From: Torreya grandis
Lineage: Eukaryota > Streptophyta > Pinopsida > Cupressales > Taxaceae
DNA length: 64,000 nucleotides
Assembly: GCA_037957365.1 (NCBI GenBank)
Contig: JARHVA010000006.1
Span: 11,428,001-11,492,000, forward strand
Reading direction: 5' to 3'
Each line of letters starts with the position of its first letter. The stretch's first letter is position 1. This document shows, piece after piece, positions 1 through 12,051 of the stretch. The position numbers and the translations under genes are program-made. The notes beneath the pieces were generated by a model. It was not told the DNA's origin and searched no databases. It was given only the letters and a program-made list of their open reading frames with translations.

Positions 1-138
1 AGTGGGGCCTGTCGGCATGAGATCACCCACTCGTCATGGGGTATTACAATTGTTTATAGGCTACAAGTCAAAGAAATGTTGCAAAGAGCTAAAAATGAAA
101 CCAAAATCTTTGCATCTTTATTTTTAACATTTTTTATT
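1..138. other. Flanking DNA left of the LINE
   Basis: AT-rich sequence without a convincing reading frame. It is the DNA into which the neighbouring LINE inserted. It should have been continuous with the sequence that now begins at 6785. Nothing else recognised. Confidence 0.5.
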
Positions 139-158
139 TTGATTCGAGTTTGATTGTT
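139..158. repeat. LINE target-site duplication, left copy
   Basis: TTGATTCGAGTTTGATTGTT here is repeated at 6765-6784 with one difference: CG here is CA there, a typical methyl-CpG transition. A long direct repeat flanking exactly one LINE is the expected mark of target-primed reverse transcription. It fixes the 3' end of the minus-strand element at about 159. Confidence 0.9.
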
Positions 159-324
159 TTTGATAAAGTAAGGCAACAAACTGGGGGCTAAACCCTATAC
201 AGTCAAAAAAGATAAGAAGGCAAACAAACAAAAAATGCCTTCAGAGAGACGACGGCACAACCGAGAACAATAGACAAAAACAAAACACAAGCCATGGGAA
301 GACCAGAGTTAGAGAGGTCTCCCC

Positions 325-985
325 TTACACAACTATTGATTTAATAAGATCATTGAGTTTCTCATTCTCTACGTTGTCAGCATACCCAATATTACCCACC
401 ACTTCTAGCATAGACATGCTCAACATAATTGTATTATGAATCCCTTTGGCGAAGACCTTCTCCAGCTTCTAAATGCGTTCCTTCAGGGCCCTAATTTCAG
501 TTTTCCAATCAGTCTCATTCTTAGTGCCCTCACCAACTTCCTCGACATACATTTTCCCCTTATTGTCAATAGTTCCCATAGTGTCAGCACCCTGCTCCTC
601 AGTAACTTCAAAATCCCTAGTAGCCTGCTTCCCTCCAGTGTCCTCCAAAATTTCTTGGATTTATAGCTCCTCAAACTCTTCCTCCTGGGTTTTCTTCCAA
701 AGCACTTTCGGAATAATCAATCAGTCTGGCCTTCGGGGTTGGTTTACTAGCAATCCACCCCAACCTTCACACTCCAGAGGGGAATCCTTCCTTATTAATT
801 TTGGAAGGCTTGTGAGATTTGCCACCTTGGCCCCCCATGGCCCTGCCCAGATTCTTGTGGGTCCATTTAGTAGTCTCTTTAATATTTTCTTCCTCTTCAT
901 CAACCTTTCTCTTCTTGCTCTTCTTGCTCGCAAAGGAGCCGGGGGCATCAACAGGTGTCTTTTCAGGGTCATCAATATGCCTCAT
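325..985 (-). pseudogene. Additional LINE reading frame downstream of RNase H
   Basis: After the RNase H domain a new frame opens with ATG at 985, overlapping the ORF2 stop at 972-974. It encodes roughly 220 residues. First comes a basic, nuclear-localisation-like stretch (KKSKKRKVDEEEE). After a frame change near 775 follows an acidic, coiled-coil-prone part ending at TAA 325-327, with segments such as TEIRALKERI and EKVFAKGIHNTIMLSMSMLE. In-frame stops interrupt it. Amino-acid composition and length argue for real former coding sequence rather than a chance frame. It may be a third ORF or an ORF2 C-terminal extension displaced by an indel. Function unknown. Confidence 0.55.
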
Positions 986-3900
986 CTTGACAAGTCATCT
1001 CCTTTTGAATGATCTCCCTAATGTTTAAGGGAATATGAACACCTTGTCGCCACACCCTCCAACCTAAAAATTACTGCCCAAGGTTGGCACAAGCATCAAT
1101 GACCCTGTTGCCTTCTCTGTAGGTATGGGAAATCTCAACTTCAAAAAACTTTTGTAAAAGAAATTGGATATCATTAATGATGTCTTTTAGCTTGATTCCC
1201 ATGTTTGAAGCTTTATTGACGGTATCTATGACCATCTTAGAGTCTCCTTGTATATTCAAGTTCCTTATTCCTAGGGATATAGCTAACTTTAATCCCCATA
1301 ATAAAGCCATTGCTTCAACATAGTTGTTGCTCTAGCATCCAATTCCACCAGCATAGACAGCAGACATCCATCCTTTATCATTCCTTATAATTCTTCCTCC
1401 ACTAGCTTTACCATCCAACTTGGATGCCCCATCAAAGTTGAGTTTCATCCAGTTAGGTTTAGGGGGGATCCATTTAGTATTAAGTCTCTGTAGAATTTTG
1501 GAGTTATTATACCCAGGGATTTAGTTTAAAACTTTCCATTTGGCTACAATTTGACTTTAAATTTGAGATAGGGGTTTCTCTGCAACACGAATATGATCTG
1601 TTGTAACACTTTCCATAATGGTCTTAGCAAAGGAGTTAAACACCTGAGAAGCATTTCTAGCAGTGTCCCTGAAAATTCTATGATTGTGCTCTTTCCATAA
1701 AGTCCAACTCAAACATGGTAGAGCTTGCTTCCATAATTCCATAAGCTAGGGATGTGTGAAGGTTGGGTTCCAGCTGAGAATTACTTCTTTAAGGTCAGAA
1801 TTACAGACCCATTCAATACCATAGTTGTTAAGTATTGTGCCCCATAATTCTCGGGCAAACTCACAGTGGATAAAGAGGTGTGAAACTGATTCCTCTTTTG
1901 AACCACACAAGAAGCATCTGTTAACCAAAGTAAACCCTCTCTTTTGAAGGTTATCCTGAGTAAGGATTTTGTTATGAGCAGCAACCCACCAAAACATGTT
2001 AATTTTTGGAATAAGTTTATGATTCCAAACCTTTTTCCATACATCTTTATTCTGAGCTTTAAGAATGAGCAGATGGTAAGCAGATTTGACAGAGAACGAT
2101 CCATTATTATCTGGCCACCAGTATTGTTCATCCTCCTAGGGAAAGAGAGGGATTTTGATCTCTTGAACACACTACTAGATCTCCCAAACTCTTGAGAAAA
2201 GCTCAAGCCGGTGCACACAGCAATCCAAAAGATTTTTCCAGCTCCTCATCCCATTATTATTTTCCATATAATCACTGACCCTATCTCTAAAAAATTGGGT
2301 AGTTAAGTCAACAATCTCTCCATAGTTTCCCTATGTGATGAGAGCCTCGTCCTTTAACCAGATATCATCCCAGAATTTAATATGCTGGCCATTTCCAAGC
2401 TTCCATCTAATTTCCTGTTTGAGAAGGCTTCTACTTTTTAGCATTTTATCATAGATCCCTGGGGTAATCATATATGTTGAATAAAGTTGGAATCATCAAT
2501 GCTATGCATGTATTTGGCATACATTATTTCCCCCCAATCATTGTTTTTATGGATCAGGTACCAACTAACTTTTGAGAGAAGGGCTTTGTTCATGTTCTTG
2601 ATGGACCTAATATTAAGCCCACCATGAGATTTTGGAAGACACACTTTTTCCCATCTGACTAAAGACATTCTCTATTTGTCTTCCACTCCCATCCATAAAA
2701 ATTTCCTTTGGATCTATTCCAGTTTCTTAGCAAAATACGCAAGAATTCTAAAAAGAGATAGGAATTATGTAGGAATACCTTGCAACGAAGCCCGAAGAAG
2801 TTGTAGTTTACCAGCATTTCTGAGTAGTTTCCCCTTCCAACCAAGAAGTTTCCTCTGCGTTCTTTCCACAATTCCATTCAAAAATCCAGGAGATACCTCT
2901 TTGACCAAGAGTGGGAGACCTAGGTAGGTAGCTGGTCGGCCAGCTTTAGCACATTCTAATATATCAATGATTATATATCTAAGTTAATTAGGAGTGTTGA
3001 ATACATACACATTGCTTTTCTAGAAATTTATCCTTTGTCCTGACTCTCTGGCATAATTATTTAAGATATTCTTCCATCTTCTAGCTTCAATCACCGATGA
3101 GATGCCAAAAAAGATGGTATCATCCACAAACTGTTGTACCACCATAGGATGAAGGGAGGAGGCAGATTTGATGCCCACTAGCTTTTTTGAGGCTATATCT
3201 ACTTGTATGTATCTTCCCAGTGCCTCAGCCATAATGATGAATAAGTACGGGGAGAGAGGGTCTCCCTGACGAATTCCTCTTGAGGACGAGAAAAACCCTC
3301 TAGGAACACCATTAACTAGCATTGAAAATTTTGCAAAAGAGACCGCGTTCCATAACAAGTGAGACATTTTATCATTAAACCCAAATTTTCTGATCACTTG
3401 GAACAAAAAAGTCCATGAGACTCTATCATAAGCTTTAGAAATATCAAGCTTGAGAGCCATCCCAGGGATTCCACTCTTATCCATGGAGTGAATAGTGTCA
3501 TGTGTGGTGATCACAACATCAAGAATCTCCCTGCCTGAGATGAAACTTTTTGGAGTAGGAGAAATAATTTTGTCTAGCAACGGTTGAATCCTCATGACCA
3601 GCATTTTAGTACATAACTTATACACAGTGTTGCATAGACTAATGGGCCTAAAATCAATGAGGTGTGAAGGTTGTGATTTTTTAGGAACAAGTACTATGAA
3701 GGTATTATTAGCTTGTTTCAAAAGTTTACCTGATCTAAAAAAATCACGCACATCAGCTGTGAGGTCTGTTCCTACTATCTCCCAATATTCCTGAAAGAAT
3801 ATAGGAGGAAGGCCATCAGGACTCGGGGCTTTAAAAGCACCCATGGAGAGTAAAACAACATGGAACATCTCCAAATTATCTTCTTCCATTATCAAACAGG

Positions 3901-5182
3901 GGATTTTATCAATAAATTGATTCATAGGTCTATTGATTCTATCATTATTATTTTCTTTTGTAAGCAGATTCTGAAAGAAAGCCCTAGCTTGTTCCCCTAT
4001 TTTATTATCCTCAGTAATAATGTCACCATTATCTAGGACAAGCTTAGTTATTGAGTTGGATTTCTTATGTTTCATAGTTGAGAGATGAAAAAAGGCAGTG
4101 TTCCTATACCCCTCTTTAAGCCACTGAACATGAGATTTTTGTTTCCAAAAAACCTCTTCTCTTTCCATAAGATTCTTCCATTCTGAAGATAGGATATTCT
4201 CTTCTTCTAAAGTGTCCTCAAAGTCATCCCCTTGATCTATCAGTTGCTGTATATCCCTTAGTTTTCCCACTATATTTTTCTTCTGCTGGAAGACCTGCCC
4301 AAAGCTGTATCTATTCCATCCATGAACTTCTTATTTAATGTGTTGGAGTTTCTTGACTATTCTGAACATAGGAGTACCTTGAATAGGAATTTTACACCAT
4401 TGGGCCACCATTTGTCTAAAGTCTTTGTGTTTGATCCACATAGCTTCAAAACAGAATGGGGAAGGTCCGAAATGTCCCTGTTCTCTCCAACTAAGGAAGA
4501 TCAGGCAGTGGTCAGACATGGTTCTAGGGAAAGTCTACGCCTGCATATTATGATAATCCTTCTAGTTGCTTGATATAAGAAATCTATCTAATTTAACCTG
4601 AATCATTTGATCTCCTCTTCTTCTATTGGTCCATGTAAAATTTTGGTTTTGCAGCTCTATGTCTAATAATCCCCAATCATTGATGAATTCAACAAAGTCG
4701 AACATGTTGTCTGAGTAATCCATAATTCCACCCTATTTTTCAGAAGGGTATAGAGGAGTGTTAAAATCTCTAGCTAACATCCATCTAATGTTTTGGGGAT
4801 TTTTCCTAAAACTACTTAGGTCTATCCATAATTTCTATCTCAAAGCTCTATTATTCAGTCCATAGACATTGATCAACGACCAGTTCAAAGATTTCATAGA
4901 AAAATTGGTAATCAAGAAGTGCTTATTATAAGCCATAAGAGACCCTTGGATTTTAGCACTATTCCACATAGTGACAATCCCCCCTGAAGCCCCTTTAGCA
5001 GGACTAATGCAAAAAGCTGCCTTAGGCCATATATAGGCAACAATTTTCATAAAATTCTCCTCATTCATCTTGACTTCTTGGAGTAATAAAATATCTAATT
5101 TATTATCTAAAATGCAATTTTTAACTTCAAACTACTTTGAGGGACTGTTAAAGCCCCTCAGGTTCCAAGATAATATTCTCAT
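972..5182 (-). pseudogene. LINE ORF2: endonuclease, reverse transcriptase, RNase H
   Basis: The element's replication protein, which nicks the target DNA and copies the RNA at the nick. The ATG at 5182 starts an endonuclease domain (SWNLRGFN, then catalytic-Glu motif LQEVK near 5080, ASGGI, then SDH near 4510). The reverse transcriptase spans about 3020-4270. Its active site reads FVDD, where FADD is usual in plant LINEs; the codon is GTG, consistent with a CpG transition from GCG. A Cys/His zinc-binding region lies near 1746-1997 (CFLCGSKE..HLFIHC). RNase H follows at about 1071-1310 (a DSK motif, then HTYREGNRVID). Endonuclease and RT share one frame. The zinc region and RNase H lie in another, so one frameshift falls between about 2220 and 2470. 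Several TAG/TGA codons interrupt the domains. Confidence 0.92.
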
Positions 5183-6597
5183 TTAGAGGGTTTGGGGGGT
5201 TGGGTCTCCAGTGTATTATGTTTACCATTGGCAATCTCCCTAACAATCTCTCTTTGTCTTGTTTCTCTTAGGGTTGGCCTCCCTTGTTTGGGCTCAACGC
5301 CAACATTTGTAGATTTTTTACCTTTTCAGTTCTTTTTCTTTAGGGTAACCCATTCCTCCTGTTCATTACTGCCACTTTGTCCTATTACACCTATTGCTAA
5401 GTAGTTTCCTACTTGGTCTCCAACTTCTAAAACATGGAAAATGTATGTATTTAGCTGTGGGTCTGCTTCTCCTTTAGTGGGACTTTTTGGAGTTACTTCT
5501 TCTTGTCTAACTCTTGGAACTTTGTCTTCTTCATTGACTTCCTCTATCAAAAGGTTACCTCTTTCTCCTTCTTTAGACATATTAGTCTATTTTTCTAGAG
5601 GGTTGGCTGTGTTAAATATAGCCTTCTGACTATCAGCTGATACTATATTTTCCTTTGGGACAGCTTTTCCCTCACTACTAGTGATATACTCCTTTCCTGT
5701 CTCCTCCTCTCCCTTTTCTGTGTTGTCAAGATTTTCCACATTACTCTCCATTTTCTGCATGCTATTCTTTCTGTAATTGAGAGCCTGATCCTCCCCTTCA
5801 ATATGGGAATCATCTTTCCTCCCCTTTTGCTTTGATGTGCATTATGTCATTAAATGTCCCTTTCTCTTACATATTTGATATAAAGTGGTAGCATTTTCAT
5901 AAGTGATCGGCTAAGTCTAGGTCTTATATTTAGAGTTTAGCTCTATGGTCATAGGGAGAGTCCTATTTATTTCAACATTGACACAAAGTCTAGCGTACAC
6001 ACATCTGGAATTTGTTCTGGTTGTATGATCTGTAGTGACATATTGGCCAATAGAATTGCCAATAGCTGTGAAATTTTTTTCATCCCAGAATTCCAAAGGG
6101 AACCCTAACAGTCTTACCCAAGTAGGAGCAGACTTATTAAGGTCTGAGTTAGGATCAAATCTTGGTTTCCATGATCATAGGGCAAGAGAATGTGGGTCAT
6201 ACAGCCATGGTCCTCCAGCAAGAGTAGCGATCATGTCCTCCCTATTCATAAAACTAAAAAGGAATAGGCCTCTTGCCATGGTAGTGATCGAAACACTACC
6301 CTTAACTTTTCACCTAGATAGAACCCATTTCTTAATCATTTCGATACTAGGACAGAAAGAAAAAAACTTACCTACCAATGTAAGGTCTATGGATGCCACG
6401 ATTTCCTCCACCAGATCATCTGGGATATGCAGGGCCGTGCCCTCTGAGATAACAGGGAGGCTCATCATGCTTTTTGAGGGGCACATCTTTTCACCTATAA
6501 GTGCCTTCTTCCATCTATTGGATGGACTATCCACTACCAGATTTCTAAATAGATCCCTAGAGGCACTGCCACCAACAGTGTCCTCCATTAGATCCAT
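5179..6597 (-). pseudogene. LINE ORF1: gag-like RNA-binding protein with zinc knuckle
   Basis: A single 473-codon frame from ATG 6597 to TGA 5179-5181, interrupted by about six or seven in-frame stops. The N-terminal half (about 6000-6500) has the DUF4283-type pattern of plant LINE ORF1 proteins (MARGLFLFSFMNRED, then GGPWLYD, then WVRLLGFPLEFWDE). A zinc knuckle lies at 5839-5880 with spacing C-x2-C-x4-H-x4-C, but the first Cys is Tyr here (TGT to TAT) and a stop lies inside it. The C-terminal third is acidic and low in complexity. The stop codon overlaps the ORF2 start as ATGA, so ORF2 would depend on re-initiation or coupled translation. The protein should coat the LINE RNA in the cytoplasm. 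Confidence 0.85.
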
Positions 6598-6764
6598 GAT
6601 CCCATCGGTCGCACTCAGGGGGCCCAACTTGGCGGGAAAAAACTAGTTTCAAATGTTATCCACACTGTAAGAGAAAATGTTATTAAAGTGATAAAAGTGA
6701 AAATATAAGGGGTATACACCATTCACCTTCTCAAGAGTCTGCAAAGGGACAAGTTGAATAAAAG

Positions 6765-6784
6765 TTGATTCAAGTTTGATTGTT
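6765..6784. repeat. LINE target-site duplication, right copy
   Basis: TTGATTCAAGTTTGATTGTT, the partner of 139-158 with a single transition. It places the 5' end of the LINE at about 6764, showing the element is not 5'-truncated. Confidence 0.9.
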
Positions 6785-6865
6785 AGTAATTAACTCATAT
6801 TTGTTTTTCATGGAGTAAATTTATTTTCCTTTTGCAATATTGTGTGTGTGTGTGTGAGGTCGAGT

Positions 6866-7012
6866 ATGCTCTTCCCTTAAAATCACATTGATGATGATAC
6901 TCAGGAATAAAAAACAAATTTACAACTTTTGTGTTATCTAAGTTGTATTTGTGTGCATGTTCTTCCCTTGGTGTCACATTGGTGATGATACCTGGGAATC
7001 AAAGACAAGTAT
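6866..7012. repeat. Two-copy tandem duplication, 92-bp period
   Basis: The stretch beginning GCTCTTCCCTT near 6867 recurs as GTTCTTCCCTT near 6959. Both are followed by CACATTG(A/G)TGATGATAC and a similar A-rich tail. The copies have diverged by point changes. No function evident. Confidence 0.6.
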
Positions 7013-7343
7013 TAACCTTTTTATTTTATTTTTATAGGGGATCTATCGATCATAATTTTTACCACCATGTGATAGGCCAAACCCCTTATACCGATGGGGT
7101 ATATAAATTGAATGTCAACTATTTCAAATGCTTAAGTGGTTGTGTGTTTTAAGTATACTGTGTTGTGAGAGGATTTCATATATCAATACCTAAGGTTTTA
7201 AAATTTGTCTTGAAGTATGATTTTATCAATGTCAACACATTGAAACCCCTATGGTTGTGTTGGGAATGTTTGGAAAAAACCCAATAGTGTGTTTTCACTT
7301 AATCAACTTTTTCCATGAAATTGAGCCTCATCATATCGAAAGG

Positions 7344-7353
7344 TATATAAAAG
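7344..7353 (+). promoter_or_regulatory. TATA box of element C
   Basis: TATATAAAAG, about 530 bp upstream of the first gag-like codons and in their orientation. It would put a transcript start near 7375. This is prediction from sequence only. Confidence 0.45.
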
Positions 7354-7867
7354 GACTCCCATAGATGAACTTGTGAAAACTTTAATCCTAGGTAAGCTTA
7401 TTTTCCATTCAAATTTGGTGCATTGATTAATGGTTAGTGTCAAAAATTTAGTTTACCACACCATTGAAACTAGACTTAGTGGGTCATGGTAATAACAAGA
7501 TCTTATATGGTCATTGCCTTGAAATATTAGGCTACAACTAAGGGTATGAATAAGTACGTGACATCGAAAGACCCAAAAGTTATTTATGACCTTAAGCTTA
7601 TATTTTCATCTTTTTGTGCAATTATGTGATTGATTAAAGTATGATTTATTTGATGTTTCCTTGTGCTTTACAACATGTTGAATAATCCTTGGGTGAAAAT
7701 TAAGTTATTTTAAGTCTTAAAACTATCAAAAATCTTAAAATCCAACTTTCCAAAGTTAAAACTCACACAACATTTAGTTAGTAATCAAAATCTTTAGTCG
7801 CTTTGGTTCTTGTTCTTAGTCTAAGATTTTTTTGAGTCAATTAATTCTTTTTTCTGTGTCACCCATA

Positions 7868-10240
7868 ACAAGGCATATCTCCATGCTCAATTATCCTAAT
7901 ACAAGGGCTGCACCTTTTTTCAATGACCTTTTTCAATTCAGTAGCTAAGAGCATCATGTAGAAATACATGAAATTATTGAATACGAGGAAGAAGGAGGAG
8001 GGGCATACCAATATGAGTGTAGTCACAAAACTATTTTACCTCCTACTTCTATTGACTAGTACATCACTACCAATAAAAATTAAGTTTTGGTTTAAGCTTT
8101 AAGCTTAAGATCCAAATTCCCACCTGAATTTGATGTATAAAAGCTACAATGTTTGATTGAAAGTAAAGAGCCTTTGCCTTCCATTCATGAGCAATCCACA
8201 CTGCAAGGCTCTTTATAGGGTAGTAAATCCCTCATAGGATCTTCAAATCCCAATCCCCACATCTCCCAAGACAAAGGAAAAACCATCCTTCATGAGCAAT
8301 CCTCCCAAGCAAGTCATGGGTTTTCTATGGAAACCCATGCACACCGTGTTAACCAAGAGATTATGAATCTTAAATTCCATCAAGCAAACAATCCTTGTGG
8401 AAATCCAAATCTTAACCATCCCAATGCGAGTGTGATTGTCAATTCACCCTCATATGTCAATCCAACCAATCTAAGCTTGGATGTTCATTCAAGTTCACCA
8501 ATCACAAATACGACTAACTAAATCTTGAATGTTCATTCAAGTTTACCAATCACGCATCCAAACAATCCAAACTTGAATATAATTTCAAGTTTACCAAACC
8601 CAAATCCAATCACCCTAAACTTTAATATACATTCAATTTTACAAATCTATTATCCATCCACTTTGAGCTCGAATATTCATTCAAGCTCACAAATCAACCC
8701 AAATCTGAGTCTTCATGGCTCACCAATCATCATCAATATAAATCAAAATCTAAGTTTAAATAATCATTGTAGTTCACCAATCCACCCATCTGTATCAAAT
8801 CCAAGCTTGGTCATTACTTCAAGTATGCTCACTAATCTTATCAAAATGGTAGTTTAAGAAGTTTGCTTAATCAGTTTTCTCATTCCAATTCTCTAGTAGG
8901 GTTAGTTCTATCCAATCCAACTCTAACTTCACCTAACATTAATTCACTCAACATTAACTCCAATCCTAACCATTCATTCAACCCTAACACCCATGTTAAC
9001 CATATGCGTAGTTCACATCCAAATCAAAACCTAAGTCAAACTAACCCAAATAACCTTAACCTAAATACAAACCATAACCCAAATAACTTAAAAATGAACA
9101 CAAACCCTAACCTCTAACCATAACACAAACCCAAACCAATTTGAACCAAACCAATTCAATCCTAACTTAAATATAAATTCTAACCCATCCAAGTTTAACT
9201 ATAACACAAATCCAAGTCAACTTAACCCCAACTTGTTAAACCAATCCAAATTTAACTATAACACTAATCCAAACCCCAAAAACTTTAACTTTAACACCAA
9301 CCCTACTCCAACAAACTTTAACTTTAACACAAACCCAAACCCACATAATCAAAATCTTAACTTCGCAGGCAACTCCAATCCAATGGCATTTAATTTCAAC
9401 ACCAACCCTAATCTAAAAAACCTTAGCTTTAACACTAATTTAAAGAATCCCAAACACTTTGTAAATCCACAAAACACTAGTTTTTCCAACCAACCTCCTA
9501 ATCACTTCAACCCACCACTTAACTAATTTCCACAAAATCGCACTAACACAAATCAACTCATAGGTCAACCATCCAAAATTTATACTTCTTCAATTCAAAT
9601 GAATCAACTATCACCATACTTTATCCAAAAAAATTAAAACATGAAAGATAGGGGTCAAGGCTTGTAAGATGGTATTCATTCTCAGCACAAACAATTTAAA
9701 ATTTAAATAAATTTGTTTATACCCCCATGACTTAAGTACCATGAGAACACATCTCCCTAAGTATTTTGAATTCTCAAAATTTGACAAATGTACAGGTAAG
9801 GGATATACTAAGGATCAACTTACATGGTTCTATCATGCATGTGTAGATGTTTCTTATAATAATGAGTATATGTTACAATTATTTCCACAAAGTCTCAAGG
9901 GTCAAGCCCTCAAATGGTTTTCATGACTCCCTAAAGGATTAATTTTCACTTTTGAGGACCTTTATGAGAAGTGTGTTCATCACTTTTCTTATAATAATGA
10001 AAAGGAATTGACCACCTTAGACCTACACAACACCAAACAACATAATGGTGAAACCATTACTTCCTTCTTACAAAGATGACAAGCATTGACAAGTCATTTT
10101 ATGTGGTCATTTCTTGAAATTGAACTTGTGGATATATTTATGACTAATCTCAACTTAGACTTGGGACATCACTTATTACTCCTTTTCCCAAGGTCATTTG
10201 ATGTAATTATTGAAAAAGGGTCCAAAGTAAATGCACATTA
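7868..10240 (+). pseudogene. Element C gag with an Asn/Pro-rich N-terminal half
   Basis: Degenerate capsid-type gene of a Ty3/gypsy element. The first recognisable codons (HISMLNYPNTRAAP) lie near 7873. Between about 8330 and 9530 comes a long low-complexity part made of irregular N-P-N/L-N-x-N units in several frames. A retrotransposon gag core follows at about 9741-10240, with PKYFEFSKFD, QALKWFS, FEDLYEKCVHHFS and ETITSFLQR. Stops and frame changes are numerous. The core pattern is clear; the N-terminal repeat region is unusual in length and composition for this family. Confidence 0.75.
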
Positions 10241-10559
10241 ATCAATAAACATGTTATTAAGATATTTAAGCCCAAGAAAAATTCTTCAAAGCAACCTAAA
10301 AAACCCAAGTTCTTTGCTAAGAATAAGGACATTGTTGGAGACGGTGTGACCAATGTTAAACAAATCCAAACCTGCCAAGAAAATAACAAACTTACACCCA
10401 ACCCATTAACAACATAACCATCCCTGGTGGTCAACCAAGACAAGGAAAACCCAAATGTAAGTTCACATAATTGGGTGATACTTATAAAAATGTTTTTTGA
10501 AATTTGGCCCATGCTAACATGATAATTTGGCCTAACACCAAACCTTTTGAAGATAACAT

Positions 10560-10690
10560 CTCTAAACCCTATTGGCAAAAATAACATGACTATTGTGAAT
10601 ATCATAAGATAAAGGGACATTCTACCAATAGGTGTATGCAGCTCAAACACTATGTCTAAGACCTCATCAATTGAGGGGACATATCCATCA
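10560..10690 (+). pseudogene. Element C gag C-terminal zinc-binding motif
   Basis: The plus-strand frame near 10588-10650 reads YCEYHKIKGHSTNRC followed by QLKHYV. This matches the Cys/His motif (C-x2-H-x4-H-x4-C form) that commonly precedes the protease in Tat/Athila-type elements. The nucleic-acid-binding role is inferred from family. A 227-residue open frame on the opposite strand here is a shadow. Confidence 0.6.
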
Positions 10691-10839
10691 AAAACCAACC
10701 ATCCATGACATCCAACAATCAAAAGTTGGGGATATATCAAGACCCATTCCCCAAACATGAGCAAGGAAAAGGTAAACAAAATCAATAACAACCCAAAGTG
10801 AGTAATGTCAACCAAGATAATCATCCTTTCGAATCTATT

Positions 10840-12051
10840 TATAATAGTGTTGATTTTATGCACAATCATGTTAATTTCATTACTTTGCAATCCTAAAATT
10901 ACGTTGTTGCTACAAGGTGTGCAAAACTTACCTTTACTAGTGCATCGTTATCTAATGTTGAATGCAAATATAACATTATTGATCATCTTGAGAAGATGCC
11001 CACAAACATTTACATCTTAGACCTTCATGAGACTTCACTTGTATATAAAGACATTTTGTAAAAAGTCTTTCAATAATTTAGTGTCCTACAAGACATCAAC
11101 CCCTCAAGTTTATAAGCATTATTTGGCAATTTGTCCACTAACAATCAGGTTATATTCTACCATTCTGATGTCTCCCCTTTGGGATCTGTTCAAAATCTTC
11201 CATTGTACATATAAGTTATTATCTATAGACATAAGGTAAAGAGAGTGTTTATAGACAATGGCTTGACATTAAATTTATGTACATTGAGGCTAATTAATCA
11301 CTTGGGATATTCAAAAACAACATTAGAAACTGACATCATTAATATAAATGCATATGATAATAATTAGTGACAATCCATGGGTATCATTTATCTTCCTTTG
11401 ATGGTGTGGTCCATTATAAAAGAAACACTAATACATGTGCTTGATCTTGCTTTACCCTATAACCTACTTCTTGGACGTCTATGGATACACTCAATGAACA
11501 TCATACCCTCCATTCTGCACCAATATTTAAAATTCTCACATGATGGTATGGAAGTAATCGTTCAAGGTGATCCTCAACCCTTCCAATATTACAAGCTATT
11601 GGAAAGTCAATATCAAAAATCTAATTATCTCTCAATTATTAATGATAACTTCACTCTCATCAAAGAATCACTTGCACTTCAGAACTCTGTCCATCCTGAT
11701 ATGTTATTTCAAACACCTTCCCTTGGTGGTTGGATAAATACACCAACTACTTCCATTTCCATAGAAACACCTTCCACTAGTGAATCTTCCAATCAACCAT
11801 GTACCAATCAAGCATCCAATCAAGCATCCACTTCCAACACCACTTTATCCTCTTCATCCCTTTTCAAAATCATTGATAAAGGAATGAATGAATACATATT
11901 CCAATATTGTAATTATACAAGCATAATCCATATATCCCCACAAAATTATGGTAGGGATTTCCATCAAAGAGATACTCAAGTGGTTAGAAGATTCAACAAA
12001 ACAAAATTTGTAGCGGGTGGTCTTCTTTCTGATGAAAACATTGAAGATTAA
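10840..12051 (+). pseudogene. Element C aspartic protease region
   Basis: The retropepsin active site lies at about 11245-11280, where the frame reads VFIDNGLTLNLC. The Asp-Asn-Gly form is typical of Tat/Athila proteases. The flap and C-terminal part (LLLGRLWIHS near 11467, then KFSHDG) lie in a 224-codon open stretch at 11377-12051. The enzyme would cleave the Gag-Pol polyprotein. The tail beyond about 11640 is Ser/Thr/Asn-rich linker. Frameshifts separate the active-site segment from the later part. Confidence 0.75.

Larger units (their letters stand above)
159..6764 (-). mobile_element. Full-length L1-type LINE (non-LTR retrotransposon)
   Basis: About 6.6 kb between the two copies of a 20-bp target-site duplication. 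Read on the minus strand it carries a 5' leader, ORF1 with a DUF4283-like N-terminal part and CCHC zinc knuckle, and ORF2 with an apurinic endonuclease, reverse transcriptase, zinc-binding region and RNase H. A further coding-like stretch follows, then a short 3' UTR. The 3' end reads GGGTTTAGCCCCC, then ACTTTATCAAAA, a form I associate with plant L1 elements, and has only a short A run. Reading frames are largely kept but are broken by in-frame stops and one or two frameshifts, so the copy is dead but structurally complete. Confidence 0.92.
6785..7867 (+). mobile_element. Probable 5' LTR and leader of gypsy element C
   Basis: About 1.1 kb without a coding frame, lying directly upstream of the gag-like frame of element C. 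It has a good TATA box at 7344-7353 (TATATAAAAG) in the sense of the element and a short TG dinucleotide run near 6840-6855. I could not find a matching 3' LTR or a clear primer-binding site, so its role as an LTR is inferred from position and the TATA box only. The left boundary is unknown. Confidence 0.4.

Noticed and set aside
473..1012. 179-residue plus-strand frame
   Set aside because: Antisense to the acidic/basic LINE 3' frame; its Ser/Pro/Leu-rich composition is what that antisense would give.
6035..6646. 203-residue plus-strand frame
   Set aside because: Exact antisense of LINE ORF1, which has a recognisable family pattern on the other strand.
9050..9130. Telomere-like AACCCTAAC stretches
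   Set aside because: Irregular and interspersed with other Asn/Pro codon units; not a run of the plant CCCTAAA repeat.
10207..10890. 227-residue open frame on the minus strand
   Set aside because: Antisense to the element C gag zinc motif and linker; hydrophobic composition from a shadow frame, no conserved motif.
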